Shown: positions 8,810 to 17,446, numbered from the stretch's first letter. The stretch: DNA of 64,000 nt from an uncultured Mailhella sp. (GCF_944324615.1 NZ_CALUWY010000001.1:62001-126000), one strand, 5' to 3'. Notes: generated by a model from the sequence alone, not told the origin. Program-made: numbers and translations.

Positions 8810-10534
8810 TCAGTAGATTTCCGGTTCGGGCAATGCCTCCGAACCTTCCAGAAAGTCGAAATCGCATCCGCGGTCGGCCTGCGTCACATGGGCGCGGTAC
8901 ATGGGCACATAGCCGCGCTTTTCGGAAAAGACGGGAGCCTTCCATGCGGCACGGCGCTTTTCCAGTTCCGCATCGTCCACAAGAAGTTCCAGTCTGCGGC
9001 TGGGCACATCGAGGAGAATCTCGTCGCCGTTCCGCACCAGCGCCAGGGGGCCGCCCACTGCCGCTTCAGGGCAGACGTGCAGAACCACGGTGCCGAAATG
9101 CGTGCCGCTCATGCGGGCGTCGGAAATGCGGACCATGTCGCGCACCCCTTTCTGAAGCAGCTTGCGGGGAATGGGCAGCCCGCCCCACTCCGGCATGCCG
9201 GGAGCGCCTACAGGGCCGCCGTTCTTGAGAACAAGAACGCTGTTTTCATCCACATCGAGATCGGGATCGTCGATATGGGCATACATTTCACGGATATTTT
9301 CAAAGACCACGGCCTTGCCCTTGTGAACGAACAGCGAGGGATTGGCCGCGCTGGCCTTGATGACCGCTCCGTTCGGAGCAAGATTGCCGTGCAGCACGGC
9401 AAGACCGTCCCCTTCGGCGATGGGCCTGGAAAGAGGATGGATGACGTCTTCGTCGAGCACCTTCGCGCCGGCGATGTTTTCGCCCAGCGTTCTGCCCGTG
9501 CACGTCATGACGGAAAGATCCAGATAATCCCGGATCACACTCTCCACTGCGGGAATGCCGCCCGCATTGTAGAGATGTTCCATGAGATACTTGCCCGCAG
9601 GAAGCAGGTTGACGATGACGGGCACCCTGCGCCCGGCTTCATCCAGATCTGCCAGAGAAAATTCCACGCCCGCGCGCTCGGCAATGGCCATGAGATGCAC
9701 GGCCGCATTGGTGGAACCGCCTATGGCCATATCCACCACCGCCGCATTCAGCAGCGCCTGACGGGTGAGAATGCGGGAAGGCACAAGGTGTTCCTTCACC
9801 ATTTCCACAATGCGTTCGCCGCAGTCCACAGCCATGCGGATGTGGGCGGCGTCCACGGCGGGAATGCACACCGAACCGGGGAGCGCAAGGCCCAGGGCTT
9901 CGGTGAGGCTGGTCATGGTGGAGGCGGTTCCCATGGTGTTGCACGTTCCGTGGGAACGGCAGCTCACAGCCTCAAATTCTTCCCACTGTTCCATGGTGAT
10001 GGTGCCCGCGCGCAGTTCGTCCCAGAACTTGCGCGTATGGGTACCCGTGCCGATGAGTTCTCCCCTCCAGGTGGAGGCAAGCATGGGTCCGGCGGGCATG
10101 AAGATGCAGGGCACACCCGCGCTGATGGCGCCCATGAGCAGGCCCACCGTGGTCTTGTCGCACCCGCCGAGCAGCACCACGCCGTCGATGGGATGACTGC
10201 GGATGTTCTCCTCCACCTCAATGGCAAGCAGATTCCGGTACAGCATGGTGGTGGGCTTCTGCACCACCTCGCCGAGGCCCATGACCGGCAGTTCCATGGG
10301 AACGCCCCCGGCCATCCAGATGCCCTTGCGCACATCGTCGGCCCTTTCACGAAGATGCCCGTGACAGGTGGAAAGATCGCTCCAGGTATTGATGATGCCG
10401 ATGATCGGCTTGTTCATGAAATCCTTTTTGCGGAATCCCATCTGAAGTGCACGCTGCCGGTGGGCGAACGCCCTCATGGTATGGGGCTGAAACCAGCGGC
10501 TGCTGCGGAAGGGGAAATCATCCTCGCACGACAT
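8810..10534 (-). CDS. IlvD/Edd-family dehydratase, probably acting on a sugar acid
   Basis: A 574-residue Fe-S dehydratase of the dihydroxy-acid/phosphogluconate dehydratase family, which removes water from 2,3-dihydroxy acids to give 2-keto-3-deoxy acids. The three cluster cysteines are seen at about C57 (STCHGHL), C125 (GGCDKT, with the Mg-binding lysine) and C198 (SHGTCNTMG). The N-terminal FRSSRWF region is like that of pentonate dehydratases rather than biosynthetic IlvD, and the operon has an uptake system and an aldolase. I therefore favour a catabolic aldonate dehydratase. The start at ATG 10534 has GGAGG 9 nt upstream. The iclR stop lies 25 bp upstream, so the two are co-transcribed. 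Confidence 0.88.
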   Translation of the reverse strand: MSCEDDFPFRSSRWFQPHTMRAFAHRQRALQMGFRKKDFMNKPIIGIINTWSDLSTCHGHLRERADDVRKGIWMAGGVPMELPVMGLGEVVQKPTTMLYRNLLAIEVEENIRSHPIDGVVLLGGCDKTTVGLLMGAISAGVPCIFMPAGPMLASTWRGELIGTGTHTRKFWDELRAGTITMEQWEEFEAVSCRSHGTCNTMGTASTMTSLTEALGLALPGSVCIPAVDAAHIRMAVDCGERIVEMVKEHLVPSRILTRQALLNAAVVDMAIGGSTNAAVHLMAIAERAGVEFSLADLDEAGRRVPVIVNLLPAGKYLMEHLYNAGGIPAVESVIRDYLDLSVMTCTGRTLGENIAGAKVLDEDVIHPLSRPIAEGDGLAVLHGNLAPNGAVIKASAANPSLFVHKGKAVVFENIREMYAHIDDPDLDVDENSVLVLKNGGPVGAPGMPEWGGLPIPRKLLQKGVRDMVRISDARMSGTHFGTVVLHVCPEAAVGGPLALVRNGDEILLDVPSRRLELLVDDAELEKRRAAWKAPVFSEKRGYVPMYRAHVTQADRGCDFDFLEGSEALPEPEIY

Positions 10535-10559
10535 GATACTATGCCTCCGAATTAGTGGT

Positions 10560-11357
10560 TCACCCCGGCAGATATCCAAGACGCCGGGAGAGTTCATCGG
10601 CTGCCTGAAGCAGCTTTGCGGACATGTCGGGAATCACCTGATCGGTAATTTCCGCGCTGAGTCCGGAAATACCCATGGCCGCCACGACGCGGCCGGAAAC
10701 ATTGCGCACGGGCGCAGCCAGACAGCGGAGCCCCACCACGTTCTCTCCGTTCTCCTCAGCCCAGCCGCGTTCCCGCACCTGCGGGAGCGTTTCCATGAAC
10801 TTCAGCGGATCAAGAATGGTTTTCGGGGTGCGCTGCACCGGCGGATTGCGGTGAAGAAGCTCCAGAACCTGTTCCGGATTCCTCCAGGCCAGCAGAATCC
10901 GCCCCATGGCCGTGGTCTGCAGGTTGAGCCTCTTGCCCACCCAGGAATTGATGACCGCGGAACCTGCATAAAAGGCCTTGGCAAGATACACCGCATCGAA
11001 GCCTTCCAGCACGGCGAGGTGGCAGGTCTGCCTTACCTCGCCCATGAGCTTCTGAAGAATGGGCTGCGCCTCATCGCGCAGATCAAGCCCGGCAAGCACG
11101 CGGTTGCCCAGTCCCAGAAAGCGGAAGCTCAGAGAGTAGCTTCCTCTGTCCGGCGAATAGAGCAGGTACCCGCGTTCCTGAAGCGTGTTGATGATCTGGT
11201 AGGCGGAAGTCTTGGGCAGCTGAAGTTCCTTGTAGATGTCCGTCAGAGAGGCCTGACCGCGTTCGGAGATGAACTCGATGATGTCGAAGGCCTTCATGAC
11301 GGCAGGAACCAGATATTTCTTGCCCGTCTGATCCGTATTTTTGAGCTCTGGACTCAT
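10560..11357 (-). CDS. IclR-family transcriptional regulator
   Basis: A 265-residue regulator with an N-terminal winged helix (about residues 17-75; recognition region LPKTSAYQIINTLQERGYL) and a C-terminal GAF-like effector domain (about 85-260) with the family block TTAMGRILLAW and a conserved GLRCLAAPV segment. It is the first gene of the operon and probably controls it, sensing an intermediate such as the 2-keto acid. AAGGATC precedes the ATG. A 16-bp palindrome upstream is the likely operator, so negative autoregulation is expected. The effector is unknown. Confidence 0.92.
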   Translation of the reverse strand: MSPELKNTDQTGKKYLVPAVMKAFDIIEFISERGQASLTDIYKELQLPKTSAYQIINTLQERGYLLYSPDRGSYSLSFRFLGLGNRVLAGLDLRDEAQPILQKLMGEVRQTCHLAVLEGFDAVYLAKAFYAGSAVINSWVGKRLNLQTTAMGRILLAWRNPEQVLELLHRNPPVQRTPKTILDPLKFMETLPQVRERGWAEENGENVVGLRCLAAPVRNVSGRVVAAMGISGLSAEITDQVIPDMSAKLLQAADELSRRLGYLPG

Positions 11358-11378
11358 GGCTTGATCCTTTTTACCCTT

Positions 11379-11394
11379 GTTCTAAATTTAGAAC
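11379..11394. promoter_or_regulatory. 16-bp perfect palindrome, candidate IclR operator
   Basis: GTTCTAAATTTAGAAC is perfectly self-complementary and lies 22-37 nt upstream of the iclR start. On the minus strand it overlaps a plausible -10 (TAAATT, 16 nt after TTGAAG), so a bound regulator would block the polymerase. Confidence 0.7.
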
Positions 11395-11461
11395 AGCTAT
11401 ACTGTACTTCAAACACTCTTTTCTGTCAATCCTTCTTCCAGAAAAGGCAGACACCGCAGAC

Positions 11462-11497
11462 AAAAAAACGAGCTTTGGACAAAATCCATAAACTCGT
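11462..11497 (-). terminator. Minus-strand terminator
   Basis: An ACGAG/CTCGT stem (11468-11472 with 11493-11497) with an inner TGGA/TCCA pairing is followed on the minus strand by seven T residues. It lies about 100 bp upstream of the iclR operator and insulates it from upstream transcription. Confidence 0.6.
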
Positions 11498-11774
11498 GTA
11501 ATTTTGAATAGTTGTGTAAGTAACATCAATCAAGGTTTCTTCGCGTCGGTCAAAAGCCTCCCTGTCGCATGTTTTCCGGGCAGTGCTGTTCCGGCAGATT
11601 TTCATGGTGGATACGCCATGGCATCCGGGCATATCCGCCCGTCGGCCCCTGCCGGACCGGTTAAAAAAAGGAATAACGCCCATGTTGCGTCTTTTTTCCC
11701 GAAATGCCCTTTTCCATGCCTGAAGCCTGGCCCTGCCGGCGGCGGAAAAAGCGCTCATGCGCTGTATCCGGCTC

Positions 11775-11813
11775 AAAAAAACGCAGTGCCGGAGTACAAG
11801 GACTTTCCGGCAC
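11775..11813 (-). terminator. Minus-strand terminator
   Basis: An 8-bp GTGCCGGA/TCCGGCAC stem (11786-11793 with 11806-11813) is followed on the minus strand, after four bases, by seven T residues. It lies about 440 nt beyond the P-II gene. Confidence 0.55.
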
Positions 11814-12227
11814 CGGGCGGATCGCGGCATAAAGCTCCGCCTCACGCCCACCGGGGCAAAGCCGTCAGGCAGCCCCTCGCACAGGCTGAAAAAGCGGGAT
11901 GTTCCGCGCCTTCTGCAAAAGCGCGCAGGAGAGGCAGAGTACAGGGAGATGCCGTATTTGGGAAGACGGCGCAGAGGGGAATTTCCGGGACGCACAGGAA
12001 TTTTCCGCCCTTTTCTTCCACCAGAGCTTTTTTCCGCAACCTTTCCTCTGCCTTTGCGAACCGGCCATTGCTGCGTACTGCGGCGAAAGTCTGCGACTGC
12101 GGGGCTTCGTTCGTCTGGAATGCCTGCACCGCTGCCCTCTTCCGCCCGGGGCTTCCCTGCGGAAAAAAGGCACAGAAAATCCCCGTCTCCCTCCATGCCG
12201 GAAGGCATGAAGAAAAACGGGGATGAA

Positions 12228-12245
12228 GCATGTCGCCCGACATGC
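12228..12245. other. Palindromic hairpin after the P-II gene
   Basis: A perfect 8-bp stem GCATGTCG/CGACATGC with a 2-nt spacer lies 7 nt beyond the P-II stop codon. The T content downstream on the minus strand is weak, so it may be a transcript-end stabiliser. Confidence 0.4.
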
Positions 12246-12251
12246 CGCCTG

Positions 12252-12593
12252 TTACAGCGCGTCCTTGCCCGATTCTCCGGTGCGGATGCGTATGACATCG
12301 TCCACGGGAAGAATGAAGATCTTGCCGTCGCCCACGGCTCCCGTGCGGGCATGTTCCAGAATGACGGCCACGGCTCTTTCCACCTTTTCCTCTTCCATCA
12401 CGATTTCCAGCATCATCTTGGAGCGGAAATCCACCTCCATCTTCCGGGAACGGTAAATTTCCGTATGCCCGCGCTGTCTGCCGAAGCCGCGCACCTCCAT
12501 GAGCGTCGCGCCGCCTATGCCTATGGCGCTCAGCGCTTCCTTGACGTTCTCCACGGTTTCCAGTCTCAGGATCACCTGCAGTTTCTTCATCAT
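12252..12593 (-). CDS. glnK: P-II nitrogen regulatory protein, GlnK type
   Basis: A 113-residue P-II signalling protein. Such trimers bind ATP/ADP and 2-oxoglutarate and plug AmtB through the T-loop. The signature regions are present: VRGFGRQRGHTEIYR leading into the T-loop, and TGAVGDGKIFILPV followed by IRIRTGE. The T-loop residue corresponding to the uridylylated Tyr51 is methionine (SRKMEVDF, where enteric GlnB has GAEYMVDF), so classical GlnD uridylylation at that site is not possible. AAGGAG precedes two consecutive ATGs by 7 and 10 nt; either could be the start. It is the second gene after amtB, the reverse of the usual glnK-amtB order. Confidence 0.93.
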   Translation of the reverse strand: MMKKLQVILRLETVENVKEALSAIGIGGATLMEVRGFGRQRGHTEIYRSRKMEVDFRSKMMLEIVMEEEKVERAVAVILEHARTGAVGDGKIFILPVDDVIRIRTGESGKDAL

Positions 12594-12633
12594 TTTCTTT
12601 CTCCTTTCCGTCCTCTGAAGGGATAAGGGCATG

Positions 12634-13839
12634 TCAGAACTGGTAGCCGGATTCGGAATGTTCCGAAATATCAAGCCCCGTCACTTCCTTTTCCAGGGGA
12701 ACGCGCAGGCCCACCAGCCTGTCGGTCAGTCTGAGGAGCACAAAACTCACAGGGAAGCAGAAGCCCACCGTGGCGATGACGGAAAGCACCTGCACGAAAA
12801 ACTGATGCGCGTTGCCGTACAGAAGCCCGTCCACCCCGTTGACGGAGGAGCAGGCGAACACGCCCGTGAGAAGCGCGCCCAGCACGCCGCCTATGCCGTG
12901 TATGCCCACCACATCCAGCGCGTCGTCATAGTGGAACAGACTCTTCAGGAAAATGCCCCCGTAACACACCGCGCCTCCGAGAAGGCCCATGACCACGGCC
13001 GCCCAGGGTTCCACAAAGCCTGCGGCCGGAGTAATGACCACAAGGCCCGCCACCGCGCCCGAAGCCGCGCCGAGAACGGTGAAATGCCCCGTATGCCAGC
13101 GTTCCACCGCAAGCCATCCGAGTATGGCGCAGCCGGCGGAAAGGTGCGTGGTCACCAGCGCATTGGCCGCAAGGCCGTTTGCCGCAAGCGCACTGCCTGC
13201 ATTGAAGCCGAACCAGCCGAACCACAGAAGGCCCGCGCCGAGCACCGTCATGGGAATGTTGTGGGGCAGGCCGGCCCGGCGGCCCATGGTGGTGCGTCTG
13301 CCGAGCACCATGGCGGCGGCAAGGGCCGCGGAGCCGGAACTCATGTGCACCACCGCACCGCCTGCAAAATCAAGCGCGCCCATCTTCATGAGCCAGCCGC
13401 CGCCCCATACCCAGTGCGCCATGGGGCAGTAGACAAGAAGCAGCCAGAGCGTGGAAAAAAGCAGCATGGCCTGAAAATGGATGCGCTCGGCATACGCGCC
13501 GGAAATGAGCGCGGGCGTCAGCGCGGCGAACATGCACTGAAACGCCATGAAGGCCAGGGCGGGAATACTGCTCCCTTCCGCAGGCTCCATACCCACGCCG
13601 CGCAGAAAAAGATGCTCGAAACCGCCTATGAGGCCGTGCATGTCCGGCCCGAAGGCCAGCGTATAGCCTACAAGAGGCCAGAGCAGCGCCCCCACGCCGA
13701 GAAGCACGAAACTGTGCATGGTGGTGGAGAGCACATTGCGCGATGCCACAAGCCCCCCGTAAAACAGAGCCAGTGCCGGAACCATGAGCATGACAAGCAT
13801 GGCGCTTACAAGAACAAAACCCGTATCGGCAGCATTCAT
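12634..13839 (-). CDS. amtB: Ammonium transporter AmtB
   Basis: A 401-residue membrane protein with about 11 helices, of the Amt/Rh family, which conducts ammonium across the inner membrane. The conserved pore histidines are present in DFAGGAVVHMSSG and DVVGIHGIGG, as is the aromatic external site region HWVWGGGW. The AAGGAGGA ribosome site lies 6 nt before the ATG. It is co-transcribed with the P-II gene 40 bp downstream, its expected regulator, and is preceded by a sigma-54 promoter, consistent with induction under nitrogen limitation. Confidence 0.97.
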   Translation of the reverse strand: MNAADTGFVLVSAMLVMLMVPALALFYGGLVASRNVLSTTMHSFVLLGVGALLWPLVGYTLAFGPDMHGLIGGFEHLFLRGVGMEPAEGSSIPALAFMAFQCMFAALTPALISGAYAERIHFQAMLLFSTLWLLLVYCPMAHWVWGGGWLMKMGALDFAGGAVVHMSSGSAALAAAMVLGRRTTMGRRAGLPHNIPMTVLGAGLLWFGWFGFNAGSALAANGLAANALVTTHLSAGCAILGWLAVERWHTGHFTVLGAASGAVAGLVVITPAAGFVEPWAAVVMGLLGGAVCYGGIFLKSLFHYDDALDVVGIHGIGGVLGALLTGVFACSSVNGVDGLLYGNAHQFFVQVLSVIATVGFCFPVSFVLLRLTDRLVGLRVPLEKEVTGLDISEHSESGYQF

Positions 13840-13881
13840 CGTTGTTCCTCCTTCAATTCAAGCGTCCGATACTCTGTGTTC

Positions 13882-13897
13882 TGCATAATGTGTGCCA
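13882..13897 (-). promoter_or_regulatory. Sigma-54 promoter of amtB
   Basis: On the minus strand the site reads TGGCACACATTATGCA. It matches the -24 element exactly and the -12 element with one mismatch (ATGCA for TTGCA), with correct spacing. The predicted start leaves a 5' leader of about 33 nt. Nitrogen control by an NtrC-type activator is the usual reading; none is encoded next to it. Confidence 0.7.
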
Positions 13898-14011
13898 CAC
13901 CTGAAAACAAATGTAATCATTTGAAATTATATACTATTTATGTAACCATCAGAATAGTTCGGTATATTTTCGTATCAGGCCTCCCTTCCCCCTTCTCCTT
14001 CTGCATACGAA

Positions 14012-14052
14012 AAAAGCGCCTTTCTCCAGCCACAGCGGAGAAAAACGCTTTT
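14012..14052. terminator. Bidirectional terminator
   Basis: A composite stem (AAAAGCG with CGCTTTT, and TTTCTCC with GGAGAAA) is flanked by T-runs on both strands. On the minus strand it separates the enoate-reductase operon from amtB. Confidence 0.65.
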
Positions 14053-14318
14053 GTATCATAAAAATCATGAGTAATATTTTTTTGTATCACTCTCCGCAGA
14101 CTACACATCAAATCAGAAAAACCTTCACCGCACATGCCGTGGCGAAGAGGGAAAACACACGCCGTTTCTGCTGCAGGGGGCACCTCCGCATCGAAAAAAA
14201 CCGCAGCAGCGGCACTCGCAAAAAAATACCGGCAACATGAAAAGCGTATATCCTCACGTTGCCGACAGACATGTCGCTCTGTCCGGAGTCCGCGGGCCTG
14301 CAATCTTCTACCGCATAT

Positions 14319-14349
14319 CCGGGGGACCTTCTTGAAAAAGGCCCCCCGG
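14319..14349 (-). terminator. Hairpin downstream of the enoate-reductase operon
   Basis: A CCGGGGG/CCCCCGG stem, extended by partial pairing toward the loop, lies 100 nt beyond the operon's last stop. The T-run is weak on the minus strand. Confidence 0.45.
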
Positions 14350-14448
14350 TATTTCTCTGCTTCACTGCAGCCTCCGTATCAGCAGGCTGCCCCGGCCTGC
14401 GGCGGCAAATACCTTATTACGGCTGCAGACAGTCCCGAAGTTCCCCCG

Positions 14449-16353
14449 TCACAGGCTTATTCCGCATTCAAATGCTTCATGCACTGCAAAAAGAATATTC
14501 CGTGGAGAAACAGCATCCCCGACAACATGAACATTCGGATACGTTTCCTTCATTTTTAATACAAGTTCATTATTGGAACGATATCCAGATGCTATGATAA
14601 CAGTATCAGCATATTCCTTTCTTCCGTCAAATTCCACACCGTTTTGGAATATGCGGTCAACCTTTACATTAGTATGTATGCTGACATGATATTTTTCCAT
14701 ATTTCTGGAAATGTAGTCCGTATAAGTCGGGCCTGCCTCGCGCGCAATACGATCCATCATTTCAACGATGGTTACGTCAACTCCGCGACTTGCCAGAAAA
14801 TGGGCCGTCTCCACTCCCACCAGGCCGCCGCCGATGATGACGACCTTCTTTCCGCTCTGCCTGCGTCCGGAAAGAATATCTTCCGCAAGTGCCACAACAG
14901 GCAGATCTTTGCCGGGAATAGGAGGAATAGTCTGCCGGGCGCCGGCAGCGATGACGACGGCGTCGGGATTTCCACCCGCGATATCCTCCGGGCCTTCCAC
15001 CCTGCGCCTGACAATCTTTACGCCCAGCTTGGTCACCTGAGCTCTCAGATAGTTCAAAAACAGCAGGAAGCTTTCCTTTTCAGGCGGTGCCGCAACCAGA
15101 AGCAGCTTTCCTCCCGTCTCTGCGGCCTCTTCATACAGCGTTACCTCATGCCCTCTCAGGGCAGCCGTTCTTGCGACTTCCATCCCTGCGGGACCGGCAC
15201 CGATGACTGCTATCTTCCGGGAAGTTCCGGCATGTATGATCTGACGTTCCGCTTCAAAAGAGGCCCTTGCGTTAAGCATGCACGTTGCAGCCCCGCCTAC
15301 AAAAATACGGTCACAACACCCCTGATTGCATGCCACACAGTAACGTATATCATCATATGCCTTGTTCCTGAGTTTTCTTACCAGAGCCGAATCTGCAAAA
15401 AATCCGCGTCCTATGGCAACCATATCCGCCTTCCCTGAGGCAATGACATCTTCAATGAACGGACCGTCATTCAACCTTCCCGCCACAATTACGGGAATAT
15501 TGAGCAGCTTTTTCAACTCCGCCGCATAGGGAACAAGAAAACCGCGGGGAACATACATAGGCTGTATGCTGGTATATACCGAATCATAGCAGCCTGCCGT
15601 CAGACTTACAGCCTGCGCTCCGCAAGCCTCCGCCTGCACACATATCTTTTTCACGTCCTCAAACATGAGGCCGTCATCCAGAAACTCCTGTGCGGAAATG
15701 CGGATGGTTACAGGAACGCGCCCATCAACCACCCGGATCACCTCTTTCAGCACCTCAAAGGGAAAACGACAGCGGTTCTCCAGAGATCCGCCGTACTCAT
15801 CCTTCCGATGATTGGAATGAGGAGAAAGAAATCCTGCCAGAAGATACCCGTGCGCAAAATGTACCTCTATCAGATCAAAGCCTGCCCGGACGGCCCGTTC
15901 GGCGGCAACGGTAAAACGTTTCACCATGGCGGGCAGTTCTTCACGGGCAAGTTCTCTGGGATGGTTTTCCAGAATTGCACAGGGCATGGCGGAGGCGGCC
16001 ACAGGCTGAAGACCGGTGATGCGTTCCGTTGCCTGGCGCCCGGCATGATATATCTGTGCTCCTATTTTCGCTCCAGCCCTGTGAACAGCGCTGCACAGAT
16101 GCTCCAGTCCGGGAAGAAACTTCTCGTCATAGATGGCTATCTGGGAAGGAAGTCCGGCGCCCTCCGGAGCCACGGTGACGGATCCGGTCATGATGATGGC
16201 AACGTCGTTTTGTGCCCGCTCCTCAAAAAAATGGATAAGACGTTCACTGACCACTCCCCCCTCATGCGCCATTCCGTTTTCCATGGGGGCCATCATAATA
16301 CGATTCTTCAGTACAAGATCACCTATTGCAACAGGAGAAAAAAGCTCAGGCAT
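14449..16353 (-). CDS. Enoate-reductase-type flavin/FAD/[4Fe-4S] oxidoreductase (copy 1)
   Basis: A 634-residue enzyme of the 2,4-dienoyl-CoA reductase/2-enoate reductase/BaiCD family. It has an Old Yellow Enzyme FMN barrel (about residues 3-335), a [4Fe-4S] motif C339-x2-C342-x3-C346-x11-C358, then FAD and NAD(P) Rossmann folds (GAGPAG near 386, IGGGLVG near 485). The family's HGYLL-FLSP segment is intact, with the likely proton-donor tyrosine at Y170. Such enzymes reduce activated C=C bonds with NAD(P)H. It is the last gene of an operon with a TRAP importer, a flavoprotein and two amidohydrolase-like proteins, and has a GGAGG site before its ATG. A terminator-like hairpin upstream may lower its expression. 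The substrate is unknown; an unsaturated carboxylate is inferred. Confidence 0.9.
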   Translation of the reverse strand: MPELFSPVAIGDLVLKNRIMMAPMENGMAHEGGVVSERLIHFFEERAQNDVAIIMTGSVTVAPEGAGLPSQIAIYDEKFLPGLEHLCSAVHRAGAKIGAQIYHAGRQATERITGLQPVAASAMPCAILENHPRELAREELPAMVKRFTVAAERAVRAGFDLIEVHFAHGYLLAGFLSPHSNHRKDEYGGSLENRCRFPFEVLKEVIRVVDGRVPVTIRISAQEFLDDGLMFEDVKKICVQAEACGAQAVSLTAGCYDSVYTSIQPMYVPRGFLVPYAAELKKLLNIPVIVAGRLNDGPFIEDVIASGKADMVAIGRGFFADSALVRKLRNKAYDDIRYCVACNQGCCDRIFVGGAATCMLNARASFEAERQIIHAGTSRKIAVIGAGPAGMEVARTAALRGHEVTLYEEAAETGGKLLLVAAPPEKESFLLFLNYLRAQVTKLGVKIVRRRVEGPEDIAGGNPDAVVIAAGARQTIPPIPGKDLPVVALAEDILSGRRQSGKKVVIIGGGLVGVETAHFLASRGVDVTIVEMMDRIAREAGPTYTDYISRNMEKYHVSIHTNVKVDRIFQNGVEFDGRKEYADTVIIASGYRSNNELVLKMKETYPNVHVVGDAVSPRNILFAVHEAFECGISL

Positions 16354-16380
16354 GGTTGATCCTCCATGATTGAAGCATAC

Positions 16381-16411
16381 AAAAAGAGCCTGTCCGGCAA
16401 CGAACAGGCTC
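16381..16411 (-). terminator. Intra-operon terminator-like hairpin between dctP and the reductase gene
   Basis: A GAGCCTGT/ACAGGCTC stem (16386-16393 with 16404-16411) is followed on the minus strand by five T residues. It sits in the 70-bp gap after dctP and could cause partial termination, giving more binding protein than reductase. Confidence 0.65.
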
Positions 16412-16423
16412 AGAGGAAACGAT

Positions 16424-17428
16424 TTAACGGGAAGCCATCACGCGATCAACTTCCGCCCTGAGCTCATTGAGAAGCTCCACGTCGATCTTGGGGAACTGCT
16501 TGTAGATATCCTTGCACTGCTCACGCAGCTGAGCCAGTTCGGCCTCCGTCGGCTTATAGATTTTGAGCCCGGCCTTTTTGAAGGCTTCTTCGGCACGGCG
16601 TTCGTCTTCGAGCTGGTTCTTCTCCTGGGCGTTGACAAACACTTTCACGGCCTCTTCAAACACAGGCTTGTCTTCCGCGGGAATGCTGTTCCACCATTTG
16701 GTGGACGTATAGAGAATCTGCGCGCAGTAGGTATGATTGATCAGAGCCATGGACTTGGCAGCTTCATACCATTTACTGTTGACGCCAAAGGGGGAATCGA
16801 CATCAAAACCGTCGATGACTCCCTGCTGCAGACCAGTATACACTTCGGAGCCGGGCATAGGTACGGGATTCATGCCCATGTGCTTGAGCAGTGCCATATG
16901 CATGGGAGAAGACGAAGCACGGATCTTGACACCTTTAAGGTCGTTGATACTGTTGATATCCTTTGAGACAAAAGGATTTCTGAAGCTGTAGCGTACAAAC
17001 ACAAGGGGAGTGACGGCCTTGTTCGCCGCTACGGCACAGATTTTCTTTCCCACAGGTCCGCTCAGAACTTTGTCGGCGACATCGGAGTCAGGGAACAGAA
17101 AGCCAAGATCAAGCAGAGTCAGTTCAGGCATGAAGGTACCGATGTTGGAGGCGCCTTCAACAAGCATATGCACCGTGCCGAGTCCCATTCCCTGATAAGC
17201 CTCTTCCATGGAACCGAGCTTGAACTGATCGTAAATATCCATGCGATATTTGCCGTTGGTCTTCGTCTCGATGAACTGCTTCATTTCCACCAGGGAACGG
17301 CACAGCGCTCCCGACATGGCAGAGTGCGTCGTCACCTTGATGACTTTGGGAGCTGCGACGGCAGGTCCGGCGGAAAGCAGACCGGCAAAAACCAGAACAC
17401 ACGCCATGGATTTAAGAACACTGTTCAT
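16424..17428 (-). CDS. dctP: TRAP transporter periplasmic binding protein DctP
   Basis: A 334-residue DctP-family solute receptor with a signal peptide cleaved near AVA-AP (about residue 26). The central block LKGVKIRASSS keeps the arginine that pairs with a substrate carboxylate in most DctP proteins. The following MNPVPMPGSEVYTGLQQGVIDG segment is typical of the family. AAAGGAG precedes the ATG. It follows dctQ and dctM in the operon. The conserved arginine implies a carboxylated ligand, fitting the co-encoded enoate-reductase-type enzyme. Confidence 0.93.
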   Translation of the reverse strand: MNSVLKSMACVLVFAGLLSAGPAVAAPKVIKVTTHSAMSGALCRSLVEMKQFIETKTNGKYRMDIYDQFKLGSMEEAYQGMGLGTVHMLVEGASNIGTFMPELTLLDLGFLFPDSDVADKVLSGPVGKKICAVAANKAVTPLVFVRYSFRNPFVSKDINSINDLKGVKIRASSSPMHMALLKHMGMNPVPMPGSEVYTGLQQGVIDGFDVDSPFGVNSKWYEAAKSMALINHTYCAQILYTSTKWWNSIPAEDKPVFEEAVKVFVNAQEKNQLEDERRAEEAFKKAGLKIYKPTEAELAQLREQCKDIYKQFPKIDVELLNELRAEVDRVMASR

Positions 17429-17446
17429 ACATACTCCTTTTCAAAG

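Larger units (their letters stand above)
11395..12251. other. 857-bp intergenic region with two minus-strand terminators
   Basis: No convincing gene was found. The open frames on both strands are arginine- or proline-rich and lack ribosome sites. Visible structures are terminators at 11462-11497 and 11775-11813, both oriented for minus-strand transcripts, and hairpins at 12194-12209 and 12228-12245. A small RNA between the terminators is possible but not shown. Confidence 0.5.
13898..14448. other. Intergenic region upstream of amtB
   Basis: It holds an AT-rich stretch at about 13905-13965, suited to activator binding upstream of the sigma-54 promoter, and terminator structures at 14012-14052 and 14319-14349. 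No gene-like open frame with a ribosome site was found. Confidence 0.5.

Noticed and set aside
11426..12352. 308-codon minus-strand frame between iclR and the P-II gene
   Set aside because: It overlaps both minus-strand terminators and the P-II gene and its product is arginine/proline-rich without a ribosome site.
14449..16353. Bile-acid BaiCD/BaiH assignment for the reductase copies
   Set aside because: The family resemblance is real, but no other bai gene is nearby and the family covers many substrates.
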